From NCBI GenBank assembly GCA_014706385.1, contig JACGZH010000008.1, forward strand, positions 248,001-312,000: a stretch of DNA of 64,000 bases, read 5' to 3'. Below are positions 56,495 to 64,000 of this stretch, piece by piece. The DNA comes from Phaffia rhodozyma. Taxonomy: Eukaryota; Basidiomycota; Tremellomycetes; Cystofilobasidiales; Mrakiaceae. Position 1 is the stretch's first letter. The number at the start of each line of letters is the position of its first letter. Under the pieces are notes generated by a model. The model saw only the letters and a program-made list of their open reading frames with translations, did no database searches and had not been told where the DNA came from. Both the position numbers and the translations under genes were made by a program.

Positions 56495-56731
56495 GGGACG
56501 GCTTCAGCGTGTCTGGTTCTAGCTAGAATGAGTGTGTGTTGGTGTGTATGCTTGAATGGACGGAGACCAATTGAAGATGATGGATGAGAAGGAGGATCGA
56601 TGGCTAAGAAAGAGGGAAAAAAAGATATTAGAAAATCGATTGAAAGTTATTAGAAGAATTTGTATTTGTTACGAAAAACGAATTCGCTTCTTTATCCATC
56701 CATCTCCGACACCATCTCGACATCTTCAACC

Positions 56732-57379
56732 ATGGGCAGTCAGTGGTCGATCCTTCTATCAGCTCTTTCATCCAGACCTTTCATCCTTCTGGGAGCTGAC
56801 TGACATCTGATTTGAAACCCAACGATATTAGAAATCATTCATATCGTTCTCTGGAAACTTGCTCCTCCCCCTTCGTCCATCACGGCAGTGGCCGATATAG
56901 CCGCTCACCAAGCACAGGTCAAAGCTCGGTTCCAAAAGTTGTTGACCGTACCTGGTGTCTTGGAAGGTTATGTAGGAGAACCAAAGATCGCTGACCGAGC
57001 CAAGGGATTTGATTGGGGTGCGTTTATTTCTTTGCTTGCTCATCTTTTTTATCTGAGCTGTCTGCATTTTTGTTGGCCAGTAACTTTCTGATTACTCATA
57101 CTCTCTCTCTCTCTCTTCGCGAACTCATGGGGAATGATGAACGACACCTGAAGGCTTCTACGCGGTATTCGAGAGCATGGATGCTCTCAAGAAATATGCC
57201 GTTAGCGATGCCCACATGAAGTTCGTTTCTTTGCTTTCGTTGTCTCAAGAAGAGAAGAAATTCGCCAGTCGAAAGCTTCACCTGGCTGATGTCGGTTGCT
57301 CATCTGAAACAGGATTGTCATCGAGGATGTCAGACCAAACACCCAGGATGTCCTTGCTTATGATTTCGAACTACCCTGA
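56732..57379 (+). CDS. Dabb-domain (stress-responsive A/B barrel) small protein
   Basis: Small dimeric alpha-beta barrel fold protein of the Dabb family; members include plant stress proteins and some polyketide cyclases, but fungal single-domain members are mostly uncharacterised. Four exons join in frame: 56732-56738, 56832-57017, 57154-57220, 57313-57379; 108 aa, the normal length. Visible: MGKIIHIVLWKLAP (the first strand with the conserved His), VPGVLEGYVGEP, KGFDWGGFYAVFESMDALKKYAVSDAHMK and IEDVLAYDFELP-type ending (VLAYDFELP). The first exon is seven coding nt. Start: the only ATG giving a conserved first strand after splicing with a GTCAGT donor. Confidence 0.9.
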
Positions 57380-57700
57380 TCGACTCGTCGTTCTGTATTC
57401 TCCCTCTCTACCTTCTTTTGGCATTATTTGGATGGCCTTTCTCAATCATCTATAGCGCGCATCGGTCCAATTCTCTCGATTTCTGTTAGGGTTCAAGCCG
57501 GGTAATTCGCTCTTTGCGTCCAAAAACGATTTCCGTCATTAGATGATCCCCCGCAACCCAGACAAGAAAGGATTAAGAACCAAAAGGAAGACAAACAGGA
57601 AGGATAGAAGAGCTTGTGGAGAGTACGCTAGATAGTGAATAGTTAAATAGAGGGGAGAAAATTCTATAGATGTATAGAAGAGGAAGATTCTAAAAAAGAT
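57380..57700. other. Spacer between convergent Dabb gene and WRS1
   Basis: 321 bp of 3' flanks. No gene seen. Confidence 0.5.
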
Positions 57701-60599
57701 TTAAGCGGCCTGGCCACCGATGACTTTCTTTCCAGGCAACGGGTCAATCTTTCTATCCTTGTCCATGAACTGTTTCGTCAACTCATCCGTCACCTTTGCT
57801 CGGCGCTTTACAGTCGTCAAAATAAAAGAGGGAGGTGAAAGAAAGAGATAGCATAACCGTCAGATGGGAAAACGATGAGATACAAGAAAAGAACAAGGAG
57901 ACAAGGAAAAAACTAAGACGTACGTCCTGGAAGCCTTGAACAAACTCCTGGATCTTGGCGATACACAACTTCTTGATCTCGCCGGACAGCATCTCTCCTT
58001 TCCTGTAGTCCTGTTTTTTTTAAAGCCAGTGGGATAGATGAAACCGAAAGTAAGATGGTTCAGTCTTGCTCAATCCATCAAGTGAGAAAGATAGGAAGAA
58101 GGAAAAGCCGTACAAGAGCGATCTTGGCAAGCAACTCGTCGTCGTCCTCGAAAAAGCACAAGTACTGGAAACTGATATCCACATCTGGGTTTCCTCCAAA
58201 CTTCCTCTGGTCTTCGGCCGAACCATCACCTCCTCCACCGGAGAAGGCATGAGAGTTGATCTTCTTCTTGATCTGCGCGGCCGTGTCGGTCATGTAGATC
58301 GTCGAGTTCGGATCAGAAGCAGACATCTTTGTGTGCGCTCCTTGGAGGGCAGGAATGAACTTTGCGTGAAGGAGTGCTGGCTTCTGGTATTTAAGCTTGG
58401 GCGCGAGATCCCGAGTCGTTCGGAAGTACTGCTCAGAAGTAGAGATCGATCTCGAATTAGCCGATGGTGTTTTATTAGAAGCTCGGGACAGAACGAGCGA
58501 ACTAGAGAAACACATACGGGATCCTGATCGATTGCACAAGGAATCAGACAAGGGATGTCTGTCTTTTCACCGAAGATCTGGGGGAATGAGTTTGAGAAAG
58601 ACGGGGCGGCCTGGATGGCAGGGAAGTGAGACTTTCCGATATTGTCTCTATAGATTCGTGTGTTCATCAACAAGACGTCAGTCTAGTGTTTGTGATAAAG
58701 AGAGCAAAGAGAGAGAGAGAGACTGACGAGTCGTTGAATCCAAAAGTGGCTTTCGACTGGTTGTAGGTGACCTGCCTCGAGATCCTAACGATGTTTCGGT
58801 AGAACGCTCCTCTAGATAGAACAAATACCAATGCGCATCCATGGATTCAAAGCCAGTTCGATCAGATATACACGCATTGAATTTAAGACGAAGAAAGAAC
58901 AGAGGAAAGAACAGAGAAAAGAAAAGGACAAACCCAACATAATCGAGGTTAGAGAAGATAAAGGTTCGCTCGAGTTCACACCCACAGGCGATGATATCCT
59001 TCGCATTCTCGAATCCGAAAGCATGCGTTTGTTCAAGCGTGAGTGGCTTGCTATCCTTCTGGAACAAGAACTTTTCGTCATCTGGGTATATGCGCATGTG
59101 AACGAACAGTCAGTCGGGTGATTGTATGCCAACAGGGCAGAATAGATGGCACGAACCGGTTAACTGAATGACCAAAGGGACCTTGAACACGCTCTGAAGC
59201 CAGCTGTATACAACCAAACACGATCGATAGGTGAGCGGACCAAATACTGAACAGCAAGAGAGGGTTCTCTAGGGGAAGACGAGGCGCACCAGGTGAACAT
59301 GAATGGGACCATGTGCCCAAGGTGCATGCTGCCGCTGCTGGGACCTCGACCGGTGTAGAGGTAGAACGGCTTGCCTTGCTCGAACTTGTCAAGGATTCGG
59401 TCGAGATCTCTGTGTAAAGGTAGTTGTGGAGCCAACGAAGGCGAAATGAAATACAATAATAGCTCCTGAGCACATCATACCCGGTGAAACAAGAGGCGAA
59501 TCAAAGACAAACCTGTGAGAGAAGAAGGTGCCTCGTCGAAGCAACGGGTGGGCTCGTTCACCGGTGAGTCGCTCGAATCGAGCGATGAGCTCGGGAGTGA
59601 TGTTGGCCGTACCAAACTGTCGAATGAGCTTTTGGTAGTCGCTAGACAAGAGAAAAGGTATGTATGATCAACATCTTTGGTCCAGAGCCTCGAACATAGG
59701 CCAAGTGGCTGTTAGAACATGTCGGAAAGAAAGAGAGAGAAAGAACTCACATCCCAATGGCTACACCGTCCACTCCGACCTCACCCTCGACATCCCAAGG
59801 GGTGACTTTCTGCTCGGACCCACCGCTGGCGGCGGCTGCTTCCTTCTGGGCCTGAGTGATCCCGGTGGCCGGTGCGGTCGAGGGCGGAGCAGTGGTCGAC
59901 TTGACGGGAGTAGGAGGTGCGAGAAGTCCACCGATGGTGGATGCGGCACTGGCGATACCAAAGGAAGCGGACTCTACGATTGAAGAGGCCGCCTGTCCGA
60001 TTTGAGCAGACAGTTTGGACGGAGTGGATGGGGCGGATGATAGGGTCGACTGTTGAGGCTGAGGAGACGAAACCCTGGTCGGCACTCTGGAGGGCGTGGT
60101 CGACCTGATGACGGTCGGTCTTCGGGGTCCACCCTGAAGCCACTCGGGCTGGCCTCCGTACTCTTCTCCCAGAGCGTCCCACTGTCCGGCGATACCCTCG
60201 GCAACACCTTTAGCTCCAAGACCTTCGTCTGCTCGCCTGGCAGCCTCGGTGACGGACTCTGGTGGCCCGAGATCCATATTGGAGAGCTCTGCCTGAATGG
60301 CCTCTGCCTCCTCCGGATCGACCTCGGGTTCATCTTCTAACCTCTCAGGAGGGGGAAGGTCTGTTTCGGTATGGTTGTCAGGTTCAATATGGTAGCAGGT
60401 AGACGATTAATGATTGGCATATACCCGAGGCAAATGATTCACGGGTCAACAAACCAAAAAAAAAGAGATTGAGTCAGTCTTAACCGCTTGAACAAAGCAG
60501 GCCCTTAGGAAGGAAGAGAGCGAAGAAGAAGTGAGAAACTGTCTGAAAGAAAGACAGACCTAGCTTGGCAAGAGTCTCTGCGACCTGCTCGGCCGTCAT
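57701..60599 (-). CDS. WRS1: Tryptophanyl-tRNA synthetase, cytosolic
   Basis: Class I synthetase charging tRNA-Trp. About nine exons; exon 1 is 60599-60560, exon 2 begins near 60374. Catalytic core: [51 protein letters not shown], the HIGH-type [50 protein letters not shown], and KMSKS-type [11 protein letters not shown]. The C-terminus is typical ([18 protein letters not shown]). Ahead of the core are ~190 residues: an acidic start ([24 protein letters not shown]), an LGPP/EEYGG region and a long Pro/Ser/Thr linker; this is longer than in yeast Wrs1. A second in-frame ATG lies 33 nt upstream at 60632. Confidence 0.94.
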
Positions 60600-61178
60600 G
60601 GAAGGACGTTTATTATGAAGACTTGACGGCATGTCTGATGACAGTGATGATGATGATGAAGGTGATGAATCTGGAAGGAGCCAGAGCAGAAAACCGAAAA
60701 AAACATCTCGGGGGCGGGCTAGGGAGGCGAAGAAAAGCATTAGGAAACGTTCTAATAGGCCGACTACAAAGTTCTCTATTGTTCTCTCCACGGCACTTGA
60801 CTACAGCCATCACAGACGATGGCTCGCAGGGAGCGCCCAAAGAGATTTTACAGCAGAGACTAGGTGAGACCCATGAGAGAACAATCCGTACCACAGGGAC
60901 CAACATATGAGTGGCTCTGGAAAATCCTTCAGAAGCGTACCCTTAGAGAAAGATGGTAAGGTTGAGGTGACTCTAACAAGCAGCTGCAAAGAGAAGACTA
61001 CAAAAAAACACTACAACTGACTACGAAACGACTACAACGTTTCCTAATGCTTTTCTTCCCAGCCGTTCGCCATCAAACCTTGACCTTCCTATTATCTCGT
61101 TCATCCAACCTCCATCATCACTCATCGCTCATCATCCATCATCAAGCCGCATCCTTGTAGAACCACACACTCCCACAG
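60600..61178. other. Divergent region between WRS1 and SNF4
   Basis: 579 bp between the divergent ATGs. Contains both arms of a 23-bp perfect inverted repeat (60729-60751, 61036-61058), an acidic short ORF at 60631-60867 that I do not accept as a gene, and CTAC-rich sequence around 61000-61035. Confidence 0.5.
60729..61058. repeat. 23-bp perfect inverted repeat, arms 60729-60751 and 61036-61058
   Basis: The two arms are exact reverse complements over 23 bases (arm 1 contains GCATTAGGAAACG, arm 2 CGTTTCCTAATGC) with 284 bp between them. Flanks differ. No transposon termini, ORF or duplication visible. Origin unknown. Confidence 0.8.
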
Positions 61179-62246
61179 ATGTCCTCTCCGTTCGCACCTA
61201 TCCTGTCTCCTCTGTCGACTAGTCGGCCAACAGCCACTTCTCCCCTACCGCCACCGCCAGTGATCCATCGGCCGGCCTCACCGGCTTATATCACACCCTC
61301 GGCTTCGTCCCCATCGTCCGGTCTGACTTCCGGAAAGCCGCGTCGGCCGTCAAACTCACAGCCCAGGCTGCGAGCTAGAGGACATTCTTCGGTAGATCCT
61401 TCGCAGATTCCCACTCATGAAGCAGGCATGACATCCATCAGGCAGTTTCTCAAAGGCAGAAGCTCGTACGACGTCTTTCCCGTCAGCTTTAGACTTATCG
61501 TGCTTGATAACAAGCTTATGGTCAAGAAAGCACTTGGCGTTATGTGGCAGAATGGAGTGATCTCTGCTCCTCTTTGGAACTCGGAAACCTCTCGTTTCGA
61601 TGGTAGGTCCTCGTGTTCCTCTCTATCTCTTGTATCGTGCTACATGTTACGAACGTCTCTTTGCTCTTGCATCGGCCTCTAGGCGCGATCATTTCACTCG
61701 AATGCTGATGGAACCTCTTACACTTTGATCAATCCTTTCGCCTTTTCAGGAATGCTCACGGTCTCAGACATCATCCATCTGATCCAATACTACTACTACA
61801 CCCAGACATACGAAGGGGCGGCCACCGACGTCGAGCATTTCAGACTCGAACATGTCAGAGGTCAGTCTTCTCTTCCGTGTGCTCTCCCTTTCTCTCTTGG
61901 GACTATCTCTGAATTCATTCGGTCACTCTTTCCTTCCGTCTCACAGACATAGAGAGGGAACTTCATGTACCTCCTCCACCTTTACAGTCGGTTCATCCGC
62001 TAAAACCTCTGTTCGAAGCATCCAGACAGCTTCAACAGACCCACGCCAGACGGCTGCCACTCATCGACGTCGACGATCAGACAGGAGGTGACGTCGTACT
62101 AAGTGTGCTCACACAGTATAGAGTTCTCAAATTCATCGCCGTTAATGTAAGTTTTCCTTCGGTGTCTCCAAATACTTACTCAGCTTTTGCTGATGACTGT
62201 TCTTTCATCATGCTCAACCTCCCTCTTCCCTCCCGACTTCCCCTCC

Positions 62247-62306
<60 letters not shown>

Positions 62307-63097
62307 CAGTGCCCGATCACGTACTCGCTCACCAGGTCCCTGAGGGCGTGCAATATTGGCACGTACGTCTCTTCCGAGGACGCCCGACCACCTGGTCCAA
62401 TCTCTCCCTACTGGCCGATAGCTACCGCCACGCTCGACACTACCGTGTTTGACGTAGTCCATATGTTTTCCGAAAGAGGTATCAGCGCGGTCCCGATCGT
62501 GGACGAGGCAGGCATGGTTGTTAATTTATACGAGACCGTGGATGTCATCGTTCGTTCTTCCTCTCGCGCGTAATCGTTATGCTCTCTTGCTCTATCTGAT
62601 ATTCGTTGGCCTTTCCCTCTTGCAACTTTTTCTAGACTCTCGTCCGACTAGGGACGTACACTTCGTTAGACCTGACGATCGCCGAAGCACTCATGCGACG
62701 TTCTGCCGATTTTCCCGGCGTCGTCACCTGTACTCCGAATGACTCGCTCGCGAACTTGTTCCAGCTGATCCGAAAACGAAGGCTCCACCGGCTCGTCGTC
62801 GTCGCCGGTGATGAAGGATACGAGGGCAGACGGAAGGGAAGCTTGGTAGGGATCATCTCGCTGAGTGATATCATGGGGTACGTGATCAGTGAGGACGTCG
62901 GCGCCGAAGGCATGGGTCTTGGTCTGTCTGCACAGAAAGGTGACAAGTCCCAGTCGACCACTCGGGGCGCGACGCTGAACGAAACATCAGAGGCCGAAGC
63001 TGACGCTTGGTCAAGGGATGGAGCGGCGTCGTCGTCAACCACCCCACTATTCCCACCGCCAATTCCTTTGCCGGAGATCGATGCTTCCCAGGACTGA
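61179..63097 (+). CDS. SNF4: AMPK gamma subunit Snf4
   Basis: Nucleotide-sensing gamma subunit of the Snf1/AMPK complex, built of four CBS domains. Five exons join in frame: 61179-61602, 61750-61860, 61947-62146, 62310-62549, 62636-63097; 478 aa. A Ser/Pro-rich N-terminal tail (~75 residues) precedes IRQFLKGRSSYDVFP, a Snf4 hallmark. CBS blocks: VISAPLWNSETSRFDGMLTVSDII, RLPLIDVDD with LKFIAVNC, GISAVPIVDEAGMVVNLYETVDVI and RRLHRLVVVAG with GIISLSDIMGYVI. The C-terminal tail after about residue 420 is low complexity (Ser/Pro). Intron 3 ends in a (CA)28 tract abutting the acceptor. Confidence 0.94.
62249..62304 (+). repeat. (AC)28 microsatellite in SNF4 intron 3
   Basis: 56 bp of uninterrupted AC dinucleotide, ending five bases before the acceptor AG at 62308-62309. 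It takes the place of the usual pyrimidine tract between branch site and acceptor. Length probably varies between strains. Confidence 0.95.
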
Positions 63098-63501
63098 TCG
63101 GGTCTCTTCTCAGTTTATCACGTCTTTTTGCATATCATGGCACCACTATACACCTACATGTCTTTCCTCCTGTTCGTTCTCGTCCATATAGTTTCTCCTA
63201 ATCCATTTTTTTTTCGGGTCGAATTTGATTGTGTTTATAACGTCATTGGCAACTAAGTCATTCTCTATCTTGCTTTTTTGTGTTCCTTTCCTTTCCTTTC
63301 CTTTCCGCCTTCGTTGTCTTTGTACATCGTGTTTGAATCTCTTTTGTAGTTCTACAAGCTTATAAACTATATTCTCTCTTTTCGCCGGCCCGACCTGGTA
63401 GTCGGTTGAGATGAGAGTCAATCACAAACATATCAAGCTCTATTCGATTTCTTCTTGCCGTGCTTTGCCGTCACGTTCAGTGCCAAAGAGAAACAGGTCC
63501 A
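63098..63501. other. Spacer between convergent SNF4 and DFR1
   Basis: 404 bp of 3' flanks, with four CTTTC units at 63286-63305. No gene seen. Confidence 0.5.
63286..63305. repeat. (CTTTC)4 pentanucleotide repeat
   Basis: Four tandem CTTTC units in the SNF4/DFR1 3' spacer. Confidence 0.8.
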
Positions 63502-64000
63502 TCAAGCATTCAACACCCACATCTCAAACTCATAGGTCACTTCCTTTTCTACTATCTCCCCAACCTCGACATTCCACCCAGCCCACTGCTTTAATTCTTC
63601 GCCGCTAGCTTTCCTCCATAGTTTCCTACCATCATCCGTTTCCAACTCTCTGAACTCTTCCAGAAAAGCATCGCATTCGAACGCAGGCGATTTTATGCGG
63701 GTCAGAAGGATCCTCGAAATGAGCGGCGGGGTGGTCAAGAGAGCTTGTCGATAAATCTGTGCGCCCCCGATCAGGAACACTCTGTTGGTCGTCGACGGTG
63801 ATAAACTACTCAAGGCGGAAGGAAGCGAAGGGTGCAGACTGGTCGGCGAGGACGCAGAGATCGAGTTCGAGATGTCGACAGAGTTTGATCGCGAGATGAT
63901 CAAGTTCTGTCGGTCCTTGAGTGGTCGAAATTTGAGAGGGATCCCATCCCACGTCTTTCTGCCCATTATCACCGCGTTCGGCTTGGTCGAACCTGACTCG
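63502..64000 (-). CDS. DFR1: Dihydrofolate reductase, C-terminal part (cut by window edge)
   Basis: Reduces dihydrofolate to tetrahydrofolate with NADPH. The visible part, one open exon from the edge to the stop at 63502, starts inside the domain: STKPNAVIMGRKTWDGIP (the family's M-G-R-x-T-W-x-S/G-I-P motif), then LIISRS, FLIGGAQIYRQAL (NADPH-binding GG), LLTRI, and the fungal-type long insert between strands ending YEFEMWVLNA. Residues between LIISRS and RVFLIGG are Ser-rich and longer than in bacteria, as in fungal enzymes. The N-terminal ~60 residues lie beyond 64000, so start and any introns there cannot be judged. Confidence 0.94.
   Translation of the reverse strand, partial: ESGSTKPNAVIMGRKTWDGIPLKFRPLKDRQNLIISRSNSVDISNSISASSPTSLHPSLPSALSSLSPSTTNRVFLIGGAQIYRQALLTTPPLISRILLTRIKSPAFECDAFLEEFRELETDDGRKLWRKASGEELKQWAGWNVEVGEIVEKEVTYEFEMWVLNA

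Noticed and set aside
60631..60867. Short + strand ORF starting MSDDSDDDDEG with a basic middle
   Set aside because: It overlaps the WRS1 5' end, has no domain, and no splice extends it into a recognisable protein. Acidic-basic composition comes from the GATGAT and AAGAAA runs.
1..64000. CRISPR arrays, transposons, integrated viruses, secondary-metabolite clusters
   Set aside because: No spaced direct repeats, transposase, reverse transcriptase, capsid, PKS/NRPS or terpene synthase sequences were seen; repeats are simple microsatellites only.

Overview
This window is nuclear DNA of an intron-rich fungus, most likely a basidiomycetous yeast of the Tremellomycetes type. Nearly every protein gene is broken into about 3 to 13 exons by short introns (typically 50-100 nt) with GTNNGT donors and TACTAAC/CTRAY-like branch sites. 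Micro-exons of 6-26 nt are common, intergenic spacers are short, and one gene encodes a family-GT69 (CMT1/CAP59-like) glycosyltransferase. The species assignment is inference. I rebuilt gene models by hand from splice signals, reading-frame continuity and protein-family conservation; exon sums were checked for frame in most genes.

Layout, left to right: ARC1 (-), GAL7 (-), NOM1/SGD1 (-), DPP1-like lipid phosphatase (-), an LRR protein (+), ATX1 (-), GSK3 (+), EFM4 (-), a GPI-type aspartic protease (+), an EVE-domain protein (-), an unrecognised Ser-rich protein (-), a GT69 glycosyltransferase (-), SNRNP27 (+), RPN8 (-), RLP24 (+), RRP6 (-), a GPH/SLC45-type sugar transporter (+), SPT4 (+), TRS120 (-), IGO1/endosulfine (+), EMP24 (-), tRNA-Ser(UGA) with an intron (+), YSH1/CPSF73 (-), a Dabb-domain protein (+), WRS1 (-), SNF4 (+) and the 3' part of DFR1 (-), cut by the right edge.

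The content is ordinary housekeeping: translation (ARC1, WRS1, tRNA), ribosome and RNA processing (NOM1, RLP24, RRP6, SNRNP27, YSH1, SPT4), proteasome (RPN8), trafficking (TRS120, EMP24), signalling (GSK3, SNF4, IGO1) and metabolism (GAL7, DFR1, transporter). Genes are unclustered by pathway; several share short divergent promoters (GT69/SNRNP27 166 bp, RPN8/RLP24 335 bp, RRP6/transporter 284 bp). The three ribosome-biogenesis genes NOM1, RLP24 and RRP6 each carry CACGTG 120-190 bp upstream of the ATG.

I found no mobile element, CRISPR array, virus or obvious novel defence or biosynthetic system. The points most worth a second look are structural: two possible N-termini of GSK3 with a start ATG inside the first intron, a possible split start codon in the GT69 gene, unusually small exons (6, 7, 9, 11, 13 nt), a GC-AG intron, an atypical metal-site residue in GAL7, a 23-bp perfect inverted repeat between WRS1 and SNF4, and a CA microsatellite abutting a splice acceptor in SNF4.
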